Source: Macrotrachela quadricornifera
Lineage: Eukaryota; Rotifera; Eurotatoria; Philodinida; Philodinidae
Assembly (NCBI GenBank): GCA_022393335.1
Contig: JAJEKB010020275.1
Span: forward strand, 398,156 to 462,155
DNA: 64,000 nucleotides
Direction of reading: 5' to 3'
Numbering within the stretch: position 1 is the first letter of the stretch; each line of letters starts with the position of its first letter. The translations under genes and the position numbers were made by a program. The notes under the pieces were generated by a model, which ran no database searches, had not been told where the DNA came from, and saw only the letters and a program-made list of their open reading frames with translations. This document shows, in pieces, positions 34,988 to 45,658 of this stretch.

Positions 34988-36136
34988 TTACATATGGTGC
35001 AGCCAAAATTTGGCAATACGATCGAAATCTGTTTCAGATGCTTCATTGATTATTCCTATTTTGCCCTGATTCTCCAAAATTGCTTCACCACATATTAACA
35101 TTTCAGCATGAATTAGATCAACAATTTCGTCGGGACATGATTGTATCACAAAATTGACTGCTTGTCCATTTCGAACGAGTACAATCGTTTTACTAGTTTT
35201 AAGTTTGTATTTTTTTAAATAGTGGCCGTAAGATTCCGGTTCTTTCATGGCATTTTTAATTAATTCTTGAACATCAAATTCGGCTCCTCTAGAACCCACG
35301 CTTACCAGTACAGCATTGTTTTTACAATCTGTCATGTCTTCATAACTTAGAGACTGTTGAGCTGTGGCTGAAAATATAATATCAGCATTTTTGAGGAGCT
35401 CACTTTTTGAACCAGTTATATAGCCCTGTGTAAAAGCATCTAATGTAGCATAATATTTCGTGTCAAAAACACTGACAATATAATTATTTGATTTTAATAA
35501 CTCTGCTACTGATTTTCCGATCACACCCAAACCAATCACTAGAGCAATTCTTCCGGCTGTTGAAACTCCTTGTTCACGAAATATTCTATCTATAGCCACT
35601 ACAGCAGCCCGTCCAACATATCGAGCTTCAATCTGTTTTATCAGACTTCTAGCAATTGAATAGACTTTAATTGGAATATTTTCTACTTGAGAACTGTATT
35701 TCGTGTGTCCAAAAGTGGTAATTTCGACAACACCCTTGATATATTCAGTAAAATGTTGTGGCATACGTACCAATGCTTTGTGGAAATAGCCGCCTACTTC
35801 AAATATCAAAATTGGTTTTTTGTCAATAGATGATTCTCGGTAAGCATCTTTTAAAAATTGATCAATATAATCAGTATGATCATAAACATCGTACGGTTGA
35901 ATATCAACATTCTTGAATTGTTTGTTAATATTTTCCAATACTTCTTTGTCAAAGGAGAATGGTTTGCCCAAAATGAAATAAATATCTGCACCTGATTGAT
36001 TGAGAAGTTCCAAAAGTTCTTGAGTATCAGTCAATAAATGAATTAATAAAATGATACGACATTGGCACAATAGTAATTTTTGCTTTTTTAAAAGTTCATT
36101 GCATACACGCAGTGACGAATTTTCAAAATGAAACAT
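34988..36136 (-). CDS. Adenosylhomocysteinase-like NAD-binding protein, candidate horizontal acquisition
   Basis: A single 382-aa frame without introns. The middle holds a Rossmann NAD site (GRIALVIGLGVIGKSVAELL; GLGVIG at 202-207). Upstream lies GVVEITTFGHTKY (135-147), a counterpart of the GxxEETTTG motif of S-adenosylhomocysteine hydrolase. Downstream are VLVSVGSRGAEFDVQELI, like the family's NIGHFDxEID strand-turn, and IVLVRNGQAVNF, like its LLAEGRLVNL segment. True SAHH is about 430 aa and has an Asp-Gly-Gly-Asp motif. Here that region reads FEVGGYF, so SAHH catalysis is doubtful. The lack of introns and the divergence from animal AHCY favour a bacterial origin. Substrate unknown. Confidence 0.72.
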   Translation of the reverse strand: MFHFENSSLRVCNELLKKQKLLLCQCRIILLIHLLTDTQELLELLNQSGADIYFILGKPFSFDKEVLENINKQFKNVDIQPYDVYDHTDYIDQFLKDAYRESSIDKKPILIFEVGGYFHKALVRMPQHFTEYIKGVVEITTFGHTKYSSQVENIPIKVYSIARSLIKQIEARYVGRAAVVAIDRIFREQGVSTAGRIALVIGLGVIGKSVAELLKSNNYIVSVFDTKYYATLDAFTQGYITGSKSELLKNADIIFSATAQQSLSYEDMTDCKNNAVLVSVGSRGAEFDVQELIKNAMKEPESYGHYLKKYKLKTSKTIVLVRNGQAVNFVIQSCPDEIVDLIHAEMLICGEAILENQGKIGIINEASETDFDRIAKFWLHHM

Positions 36137-39100
36137 TCTGATCTAGATATGAGAAGTAATTTTTAGAATCATTACAAAAATTATTAGAGAATCGTTTGAA
36201 CTAAACCAACATATTAAAGATCGTTGATAAATGAACCTTGTTCTCATATAATTATAGGAATGGTTTGTATGTTTTTGAAAGATTTTTCATATTGGGACAT
36301 TTTTTATATCATCGTTTGTTTTTAAATTGTGATTTTATTCTAATTTTTAGATCTTACTGCATAGTGCTATAACTTCAATTGATTTTTTCTGCAAGAATAT
36401 CTTCGTTTTTTGTATCGTTTTTGAGAAACATGATACGATCAATGAAATTTCAGTTTTTAGTCGACTGAAATATAATATATTTTAGTATAATTACTACTTA
36501 GAGCGAATCTAATTATGTATGTGCTCATTTAACCGTAGTCCCAGATATATTTCAATTAAATTTGCATCGTCCTTCTGTCGTACTTTGCCAATTTAATGAA
36601 ATCTATTCATTGTATTTTTAAAAAAACAAGATAGTTGGTTCACCCATATTGCATGAGTTTTTTCTCATGATAAACATAGGATTCTAATTTTTAGTAAATT
36701 TTACTTTACAAGAATTACTGATCGGCTCAAAATAGAGAAACAATTTGTCAATAGAATTTTTAAAAACAATTATGGACTCATATTTATCCTTAACGCTCAA
36801 CAATCTGTTCTGAAACTTGACTTAGATTATAGTGAGTTGTCTTCAAGAGGGACAACCGAGATCCATTATTTTGGGTTCTCTTTGGATTTATTCATCGAAA
36901 TTATATAGAATACTTTTACTAGAAAAAAGCAACGTTATAGTTTGAAAGAATTAGCCTTTACTTTTAGTAAGTTTGCCTCATTGACTGTCGTATTTAGTCA
37001 GCAGTAAGTCTAGAATTTTTATAATGAGAAGAATAGGGGTGATCTAGATCAAAACACAAGTTTCGAAGTCCATTAGAGATAGTATTAACACTTTTTTGAG
37101 CCTTTTCTACTTGAAAAAAAATATTCAGCCTATGAAAAATCGTTCCGGCACACCCGAAATCCATCACTGCCTTTGCGTTCATTCTCTGCTAGATATCTTT
37201 CCTTGATTTCTTATCTTTTGTCTTTATTTTTGAGAATATCCAATTACTTCTACTGATTTTTGACTAATACATAAACACTTGTTGACATAGATGAAAGTTA
37301 TTTGAAATCATTTGATATCTCCCGAAATCAATACGTTCTTCCTCGGAATAAACACTATCTTGAAAATAAGAATAGTTCTTGCTACCATGATCAAGACTTT
37401 GTGTCAACGAAAACATTAATCGGATGCCTTTGGATCTGGAGTATTCGTTCTGATAATTAAAGAATCATTAACAAAATAGTAGCATTTATACATATCTTCA
37501 ATAAATTATTTAATATTGTGAGATTGATGAAAGAAATCATGATCGTTGACAAAAATTACATTGAGAGGTGAGGTACAATAGACACTAAGGAAAATCCAAG
37601 AGCAAAAACAATTTTCATCATTATCAACAAAATTTTTTTGAGTAATGTTTAAATTTGAATTTGATTGTCATCACATTATTCAGCATCATTTAAAACCCTT
37701 AAACCTGAAGTTTTAGCGAATTCTGTTGAGCTGACGAAGTGTAGGCAAATTTTACTTACCCATACTAACGAAAATATTTGAAGAACATCATCAAAAACTA
37801 CCTATATAAAGTTAGATTTCAAATTAACAAAATAAACAGTGTAATATTTCAAAAGATAGAACATCGGAAGTTGAACAAAATGAAATATTTATATATTATG
37901 TTTCAATATATTGATCTTGAATTATTTGCCAAATACTGTTTATGAATGGTCATTTTTCGCGTAAAAATTGTCGCAACATTTTGTAACATATTAGCTACTA
38001 TCCCGTCATTTTATGAGATCTCGGAGTAGATTTGTTGTACATTGCGTAATTTTATCTTGTTTCTAAAATGTTAAAAATATAGTTTTATAAAAAAGTTAAG
38101 AATAGTGCCGAACAACGTCTTACAATGTTGACTAACCAGACAGTATTTATAAAAAAATACTATTAATACTTTTATCTAATGAAAAATTGAACTTTTTGTA
38201 GATTCTAAAGTAACTAGAGCGTTTTTCACATAGATATGATATATGTACTATATACAAACTAACGAATTAACTCTCATTGTTCTCTACGAACATAAGATCA
38301 TGTAAAAAAAAATAAAAATAACTGACAACATCTTCACTATCCATTCTTCTTTGATGGCAGATCCAGTATAGCGCAAATAATTGTATACTTGTGTCATAAA
38401 AATGCTGGATTGCTAGTCGCGGTTTAGTAGACTCTTTACCCTGTTACTTTTCTTCATCGTGTAAAGCCCATTTTTCTTTGAAGCGAAAGCATGCTACTCG
38501 AAAAAACCGTGCTTCGATCTTCCTTGTGTATGAGTGTTAATCGACAAAACCTCATTGCAGCGAACTTGCTAATAATCTTTGAATAAAAAATATACAAACA
38601 CGCCAAGTGTACCTGTCTAACCGAAAAAACTATTCTTCCTTTGAATTCCTCTTTCCATTCATATATATATAAAAAAAAGTCATTTAAAGTAAACGGTGAT
38701 TTCAAACCAAAAGAATAGGAAAAACCACATCTCAATGAGGAGCTTTGTTTTAACCATTTTGTAGAAGGAAAAAAACACTGTAAAATATATCAAATTCGAC
38801 CTGGAATCTAATAAAATAGCTACAAAACATTGACACAATTTTTACGCGAACAGTAGCCACTCATAGAGAGTACCTGACGAATCACGTTAGATCATTTTAC
38901 TCAAACCTAATATGTAATTAACTCATTTTGTTCAATTTTCAGTGCTCTACCTTTTGGTATATTAGAGTGAACATTTTTTTAATTTTTGTCAACCGGAAAA
39001 TTCCAACTTTATGTAGATGATTTTTGATGATATTCTTCAAATAGTCTTGTGAGTGGAGTCTGATATATTTTTCGACGTATTATTAACAACCAACGACAAC

Positions 39101-39473
39101 TATAGATAACTTTTTGTACTAATAGGTAGAAACATAGGTATAGTATGGATTAATACATTTGATTGAAGCTCACACCAACTCATACTTACTTCGTAAGGTA
39201 GCTATAATTACATCTTAAATGAACTATTTTTAGTTCAGATATATTTTTCAAGAAAAATAGAAGACATTCAGATACAGCATAATTTACTATGTCCTATCGT
39301 TTATTTTCTTTATTAGATATTTCAAAATAAAGTCACGAATGAAAATCGTGAATATTATTTATCAGCAAAAATTCTAGCAAATACATGGTAATAATGATTT
39401 TTAGAAAAAAAATTATTTGTTTTGTAAATTTTATAGAGCTTTTTCCAACACATTACGCCATTGACTTAGCATA
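36137..39473. other. 3.3-kb non-coding stretch
   Basis: No supported gene. It contains a probable decayed inverted-repeat element (37942-38863). Short frames at 36994-37182 and 38454-38735 show no domain. Confidence 0.4.
37942..38863. mobile_element. Probable degenerate inverted-repeat transposon, about 920 bp
   Basis: The left segment CGCGTAAAAATTGTCGCAAC with CATTTTGTAACATATTAGCTA matches in inverse the right segment TAGCTACAAAACATTG with ACACAATTTTTACGCG, with an 8-bp indel. Weaker matches extend outwards (ATGAATGGTC / GCCACTCAT) and inwards. No transposase domain is recognisable. Confidence 0.55.
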
Positions 39474-39736
39474 AAACATGTTTTAGTTGATACAGTCTAT
39501 TGTGAATATACTAAAGATCAGGATCATGTTCACATGAATGTTGCATGATGGATAGTATTAACAAATTATATTTATTGGATTGAAAGTCAAGGTAAGATGA
39601 TTAATTTAAATTGATTAATTAAATATTTTTTTTTGTAATAGATCTTTGTGAAAATGAACACACCGAAAGAAAATGGTATATAGCATTACATGATAAAGAT
39701 CCTAATGTAGTAAAACATGAAATGGAAGCTGAATGA
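39474..39736 (+). pseudogene. KIN17 gene fragment, disabled
   Basis: Two spliced segments (to 39591, then 39642-39736) read TVYCEYTKDQDHVHMNVA, stop, WIVLTNYIYWIESQ, then DLCENEHTERKWYIAL and HDKDPNVVKHEMEAE. This matches the winged-helix region of the DNA/RNA-binding protein KIN17 (HMNATQW motif, then GWY and DRDP motifs). An in-frame TGA at 39546-39548 sits where the Gln before Trp should be, and the upstream frame carries another stop. The 50-bp intron with GT-AG ends is kept, so this is a fragment of a genomic duplicate, not a retrocopy. KIN17 acts in DNA repair, replication and RNA processing. Confidence 0.72.
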
Positions 39737-40672
39737 AAAGAGAAAATAAATTTCAATGATGAATAATGATGACAAAAATCGTTGAAAAATTATAGTTCAA
39801 TAATTGATATTTGAATTGGAAATATGATTTATAAAGTTATTTCGAAATTTTATTATTATACGTCTATATATTGAGTTTTGGATATAAGAAAAATGATTAG
39901 GATATTATTTATTTATCAAATCATAGTTGGTTTCTCGAGAGACAAACTATTTTCTTTGCATCTAATACCAATTGATGAATAAGCGTGAATAAAAATTATT
40001 AATAAAAGGTATTAATATCCAATAAGTCACCAACTTAATATAATTAGATGAACTACAATAAAACCTGGAAAGACACTAATATCTTAATGGCGACAAAAAA
40101 TTCAAAAATATCTGAAAAATAGTTATACTGCTAAACTATGAAGGAAAACAGGTTTTTAAGGTAGTTTATACATATTAGTACCTTTTCAGTTTTTACTATG
40201 GTATGTCTAATTGTGTCAAATGTATAACTTATTGGATGTTAGTACCTTTTAATAATCCTAAATTTTTCGACGAAAACAAACCGAAATTAACACTAATTTT
40301 CAAAAACTTTCTTATATCAAATTTAAACGCTTGGCTTATTTTGTTTTTTACTATTCATTGCTGTTTATTGTCATTCATCTAAGCGCTTAACTAATGAATT
40401 TTCCTATTTCGAGATGATTACCAATTAAATCATTCAATTTCTCAATAACTATTTGCATCATATACATATATATATATATATATATGTATTTCAAAACAAC
40501 TATCTTGCATTCAGTCTTTTTTATTCCGTAAATATAATTATTACCGATTTCTAATAAAATATTTTCTTTATTTTTTCATCGATTTATAAAACCTATATAA
40601 TAATTTATATATTATTGTAGAGACTATTCTATTATTTTTATTAACATCAAACATCTTTTGAAAATAAATATA
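39737..40672. other. Spacer upstream of MTHFS
   Basis: No coding signal. Contains a (TA)n run near 40465-40485 and presumably the MTHFS promoter. Confidence 0.4.
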
Positions 40673-41251
40673 ATGGTTCATGGAACAAAACAAATTCTTC
40701 GTCAACAAATTCGTCATATACTTAAATTAATGTCAAATGAAGATCGTAATTCTCAATCTAAAATAGTCACTAATCATCTTCTTCATCATCCAAAGTATAT
40801 TTCATCTCGTTCAATATCTATTTATGTTAATATGAATGCTGAAATATCAACTCGTGATATAATTCAAGATGCTTTTAAATCTAATAAACATGTTTTTATT
40901 CCACGTTATAATTCAACATCAATGGATATGGTACGTATTTATTCATTAGATGATCTTGATTCATTACCTGTAACAAAATGGAATATTCAACAACCATCTT
41001 TCGATGATACTAATCGAGAAATAGCAAATAATAATATTGATCTTATTATTGTACCTGGTTTAGGTTTTTCATTAGATGGTTCTCGTCTTGGTCATGGAAA
41101 AGGTTTTTATGATAGATATTTAAATTCTTTATGTGGAAATTTTTATACTATTGGTTTATCATTTCGTCAACAAATTGTTGAAACAAATGGTATACCAATG
41201 AATTCAACTGATGTTCGTATCAATGAAATACTTGTTTCAAAAGAAGAATAA
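40673..41251 (+). CDS. MTHFS: 5-formyltetrahydrofolate cyclo-ligase
   Basis: A single exon of 192 aa from the ATG at 40673; an in-frame TTG at 40658 is not needed. The enzyme converts 5-formyl-THF to 5,10-methenyl-THF using ATP. The family signature is clear: LIIVPGLGFSLDG followed by RLGHGKGFYDRYL, which forms the ATP/folate site. Other landmarks are LRQQIR at the N-terminus, SISIYVNMNAEISTRDII, VFIPRYN and the late TIGLSFRQQIV strand. Length is typical. Its stop is 8 bp from the stop of the opposite-strand gene, so the 3' UTRs must overlap. Confidence 0.93.
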   Translation: MVHGTKQILRQQIRHILKLMSNEDRNSQSKIVTNHLLHHPKYISSRSISIYVNMNAEISTRDIIQDAFKSNKHVFIPRYNSTSMDMVRIYSLDDLDSLPVTKWNIQQPSFDDTNREIANNNIDLIIVPGLGFSLDGSRLGHGKGFYDRYLNSLCGNFYTIGLSFRQQIVETNGIPMNSTDVRINEILVSKEE

Positions 41252-41259
41252 GATTTATT

Positions 41260-42297
41260 TCATAATATATGTGATTCGATATTTTGATTTGATAGACTTA
41301 ATCGTTTTGTAAATTCTTTAATATCAATTAAAGAATGATTTGTTAATCTTCGATCATTACATGTTGATGTTAAATCATTTGCGCCTAATACTTGATCTTC
41401 AATAGATAATCGAATAAATTTATTCAAATTAATTCCATTTGCTATTCCTAAATTTGTTGTACCATCTGAACTATGAATACTACTCATACGAATAGCTGAT
41501 CTATTATGAAACAGATGTTGACTAACACAACTAATAAGATGTTTAGTTCGAATTGTTTGTACTACGAGTATTATGAGCATCATAAGAGTAATCATTACAC
41601 TTTGTATAACAACAAAAATAATACTTGGTCCTGTAAAATGATCTTGATGATCATCATCATCATCATGTTCATCATCATATAAACTGATATTCTTATTAAT
41701 AATACGACACATAACGATTTCTTTTAATGTTATTGACAATATTTGATTTAATAAAAGATATAAACAAACATTATGGGGTAATGGTTTATTAGTTGAATAA
41801 TTAATAATAAAAGATGATCTATTAATATTAGTATGAATTAAAGATGGTAATAAATTATTATTTATTGCATCTGTAATCAATATTGTTTGATTAAGTATAG
41901 ATTCATTTGTAATTATATAAGGAATAATAAATATTACTTGAATATTAATTGATACTGGAAAATGATCATCTGTCTCTTCAGAATCATCTTCATCACTATC
42001 ATCATCATCATCATGATCACTTCTTATCACAATATGCTTTCTAGACAAAGTCATTGGCCTTAAAGTATAGGTTTGTATTTGATTGTTATTGTTATTATGA
42101 AATTTGTTTTTTGATATATCGATATTATTTGAATGTATTGAACAATTGATGAATGTACAATCTTTTCTTATAGAAGGCATAAATAACTTGTTTATTATAT
42201 TCTGTTTTAATTGAGTTTTTTGATCATGAGAAAATTTGCTTAGAAATGAATTGAAATTTGAAAAGAAAATACATACGAAAATTAAAATACGCCACAT
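41260..42297 (-). CDS. Orphan type I membrane protein with two polyacidic runs
   Basis: A single 345-aa frame, not recognised. It has an N-terminal signal peptide (MWRILIFVCIFFSNFNSFLS), an ectodomain with potential N-glycosylation sites (NESI, NQTI, NRSS, NISL), two acidic runs (residues 94-111, mostly Asp/Glu; 208-220, Asp/His-rich), a membrane helix at about 225-248 and a cytoplasmic tail of about 95 residues. The second acidic run lies just outside the membrane. The acid-flanked layout suggests a cation-binding or interaction surface, but this is a guess. The MTHFS gene ends 8 bp away on the other strand. Confidence 0.7.
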   Translation of the reverse strand: MWRILIFVCIFFSNFNSFLSKFSHDQKTQLKQNIINKLFMPSIRKDCTFINCSIHSNNIDISKNKFHNNNNNQIQTYTLRPMTLSRKHIVIRSDHDDDDDSDEDDSEETDDHFPVSINIQVIFIIPYIITNESILNQTILITDAINNNLLPSLIHTNINRSSFIINYSTNKPLPHNVCLYLLLNQILSITLKEIVMCRIINKNISLYDDEHDDDDDHQDHFTGPSIIFVVIQSVMITLMMLIILVVQTIRTKHLISCVSQHLFHNRSAIRMSSIHSSDGTTNLGIANGINLNKFIRLSIEDQVLGANDLTSTCNDRRLTNHSLIDIKEFTKRLSLSNQNIESHIL

Positions 42298-43134
42298 TCG
42301 ATTTGTACAAATGGAGAATAAATGTCATCATATGCACATATATGTATGAATATAATCTAATATACTTTTTAATGTTTGTTAATGTAGTTTGAATATTCAA
42401 TTAATTGCTTATTTTAAAACATTATAATTCCTAATGGATAATTAATCTATAGTAGACTTTTAAATATAGGCAACAATTCACGTAAGTCAAGTAAGCATCG
42501 AATTCGAGTAATTCGCCCAGAGATTTGTTTCTATATCCAACGAAATGCTTAGATTTTTGATAGCCCAAAGTATAATTTTTAGATTCTTTCTAGCATCATC
42601 GATCAGTTCAAAAATCATATTTTGGCTTACCGAAAATTTAAACATATTATGGGATAGAGCTCATCGAGTTCTATTTTTCTAAATCAACAATTTGGAAAGA
42701 TATCATTGTTATATATTCTTAAAGCAATCATTAAGCTGACTTATTTCATCTGTACAACTCAATAAAAGTTATTTGTTTTTATCAGAAAGTGTATAATAAT
42801 AAAGTGAATACAATTCATCTCGACACATAGTTTCCACTTTTTTCCAAACATCTTTTGTCTTATGTTTGATTCTTCGAATTAAATGATTCACATGTTTTGC
42901 ATGTATGTTTTATATGCAAGTAAAGTCCATACAATTTCAGCTAAACGGACTTTTAATATCAATAGAGGACACTACTATATGGATAAATAATGTCGAATAT
43001 TATTATACCAATCAAATAATAATCTATTTCGAGTCGTCGTCTTAGGCGAGAAAGAATATGTCGTTTTCTTTATACTAATAAAACAACACATTGTATTCGA
43101 AGGAAGTTACTTTTCGTTTTTATTTACAAATAAC
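42298..43134. other. Spacer upstream of the orphan membrane-protein gene
   Basis: No gene seen. A short segment near 42653-42675 (GGATAGAGCTCATCGAGTT) closely resembles 27954-27972, so both may be remains of one repeat family. Confidence 0.35.
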
Positions 43135-43482
43135 TAAGGTAAGGGCAAAAGGTTCGTGACATTTTTCATATCGTTTAAAATAGAAAAATTTTTGAGAACT
43201 GTTTTCAACAAATTGTACTACAAGATGCAGCGTGAAAAGCTCTACAATTTACAAAGGACTATATAAAAAGATGGAATAGGAAAAAGCGAATTCATCTTGT
43301 AGCAAAAAAAAATATTGTTTTCATATGGTCGAAATTTAGTCGCTCAAAACTTTGTCTAACTAGAAAAACAAAAATCGCGATGCTGTATCTTGTGGTATAA
43401 TTTGTTGAAAAAACTTCTGAGAAGTTTTTTATCTAACTTATATCGATATGAAAAATGTCACGAACTGTTTGCCCTTACCTTA
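43135..43482. mobile_element. Mariner-like MITE with 39-bp terminal inverted repeats
   Basis: The left end TAAGGTAAGGGCAAAAGGTT, continuing CGTGACATTTTTCATATCG, is matched by CGATATGAAAAATGTCACGA and CTGTTTGCCCTTACCTTA on the right. The outer TA on each side is the likely target duplication. No coding frame. About 344 bp inside the TA pair. Confidence 0.88.
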
Positions 43483-43908
43483 TGAGAATCTTGTCTTGTT
43501 TTCATGTAAGAAAATTTCTAGGTTTTAGGTATTGTATGATTTAGTATACGTTGATTACAAGTAAGTATAGAATCTTTTGGATAACGATTAATTAAATATT
43601 TGAATGATAGATAAATATATCAACTTTTTATTTTTATAGACAAATTTCATAATCAAAATATTAAAAATACGTTTGATTTTAATTTTTAGAAAAATCCAAA
43701 TAGATAGTTTTTGTCTTAATTACTCGAATTTTGACTTAGTACCATTCAATATCTTTTTATAAAAATAAAATTCTATAAATGAATTTGTCAAAATTTGAAT
43801 AAAATTAATAAACAATATTCAGTCAATAGTAAAATTGTACGAAAAATTTTGCAAACATCTTGAATCTAAAAGAATTTAAAAAAATGAGATTTCTAACTTT
43901 ATAGAAAA

Positions 43909-44330
43909 TAATTTGTTATCATCTTTTAGTATAGTTAAATAGAGCTTGTTAACTTACGGAAATTACGGTAAAAAAAACATTAACGATCACTAAATTCAGT
44001 ATTTATTTGATCTTTTCTTTTAGGTATACTCGTCATATAGTTAAGAAGTAAATTATGTATTCATTTTTGAAAACTATTGCATTATAGTTTAAAAAAATAT
44101 TTTTTTCTGTATGATTAAATTACCGCTAAAAGAAAATATCAAATAAATATTGAAGTTAATAACCATCTATACATTTAACATATTCGAGTTTTTTTTATAG
44201 ATTTATGTAATGTTTTTTATCTTAGTTTCCATAGATTCTGCAATAATACAATTGTTCTAACATCCTGAAAACAACATTTTTAGAAATAATTCAATGAGCT
44301 CTATTTAACTGTGTCAAAAGATGGTGAAAA
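43909..44330. mobile_element. Fold-back element, about 0.4 kb
   Basis: Left ATCTTTTAGTATAGTTAAAT then AGAGCTT pairs with right GAGCTCTATTTAACTGTGTC then AAAAGAT. Closer to the centre, ATTTATTTGATCTTTTCTTT pairs with AAAGAAAATATCAAATAAAT. Boundaries are approximate. Confidence 0.75.
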
Positions 44331-44650
44331 AATATTTACATTGTACGACACCTTAATCTAAATAAAAGGATAATTAGTTTTACTCTAACTATAAAATCCT
44401 TCATGCATATCAGAAATTAACCAATATAAATATATGATAATATTTCTACCGAACAAAAAGTGTATAAGCATATAAATGCTTCTTATGCAATAACACGTGT
44501 TATGTACACGTGCAGAAACAATAAGAAAGAACTGAAAACGTTAAATATACTTATTGATCCTCGACTGCCAACGACTTTTTTCTACTAGTATATAAGAACA
44601 CATTCTTCTTTCTTTCAGATTATTTGTTAGTTGATTTTTACTTAAACAAA

Positions 44651-45658
44651 ATGAATCAATTAGACGGTCGAAAATTAAAAATCTCAGTTGTGACACCAAG
44701 TCATAATCGATTAGAATATTTAAAAGTAGCCGTTATGTCTGTTCAAGTTAATGTTCTTGCACCACTTGATATTGAATTTGAACATATTATTCATGATTGT
44801 GGTTCAACTGATGGAACAAAAGAATATTTTATTGGAAATTTACCACCTGAACGTATTTTTTATATAAAAGATCGTGGTGATAATAAAGAAGCAACAAAAG
44901 ATCGAAAATGGGTTCAAGCAACAGAAGATTTACGTAAAGATGGTAAAGGTGAATTAGCTGATAATGTAACATTTATTCGATCTGAACATAAAGTTCCACC
45001 AAGTCAAGCAAGAAATATTTGTATACAAAAAGCTAGTGGACAATTTATTTGTGTATTAGTATGTAAAATAAAAATTTTTAATAATATAATATAATTTGTT
45101 CTTTTTTAATATTAGGATGATGATGATGTATTTCTTCAACGTACAATTCATAATTTTGCTCATGCTATTTTACAAAATCCAACAAAAAAATTTTTGATTT
45201 CGGATTTTCTTCGTGTTAATGAAAATTTACAATATATGGCAAAAGAAGATTATTATGGTTGGGTTTTTTCATCACCACAAGAAATGCTTCAAGCTATATT
45301 TGATAGCTGTCATTTTATTCAAGGTAATTAAAAATAAACAAAAAAAAATAATGAAAAAAACAAAAATCTTTTTATATTTTTAGGTAATGTTTGTTTTAGT
45401 CGAAAACTTTATGATGAAGTTGGTGGATATGATGAATCAGTTGGTATGGCAGAAGATCTTGATCTTTATGTTAGATTTCTTATTCATGGTCATTTAAATG
45501 TTTATTTACCAATGATTTCACATTTACATCGTATGCACACAGCTAATTTTTCAATTGGTTGTGATCGAGATAAACATCATTCAGATTTAACTGACATCTA
45601 TCGACGTAATGAAGAAAAACTTAAAATAATGGGTATTAAGTTAACATTAAGTAATTAA
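44651..45658 (+). CDS. Family 2 glycosyltransferase (GT-A fold)
   Basis: Three exons (44651-45058, 45116-45323, 45384-45658), 296 aa. The start is the ATG at 44651. A pyrimidine-AG (TTTCTTTCAG) 33 bp upstream could be a 5' UTR or trans-splice acceptor. The N-terminal strand ISVVTPSHNRLEYL and HDCGSTDGT are the GT2 nucleotide-binding elements. DDDD at 137-140, right after the first intron, is the metal-binding DxD. GGYDES followed by AEDLDLYVRF supplies the usual acceptor-side acidic (ED) motif. There is no signal peptide or membrane helix, so it is a soluble or cytosolic enzyme transferring a sugar from a nucleotide donor. The acceptor is unknown. Such soluble GT2 proteins are more typical of bacteria, so a past transfer followed by intron gain is possible. 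Confidence 0.82.

Noticed and set aside
38454..38735. 93-codon Phe-rich frame as a transposase
   Set aside because: No DDE or DNA-binding motif. It lies in a degenerate inverted-repeat element.
40658..40672. Upstream TTG start of MTHFS
   Set aside because: TTG starts are not expected in animals and the ATG at 40673 gives the normal family length.
44624..44650. Upstream TTG start of the glycosyltransferase
   Set aside because: It follows a splice-acceptor-like site, and the first ATG (44651) fits the domain start.
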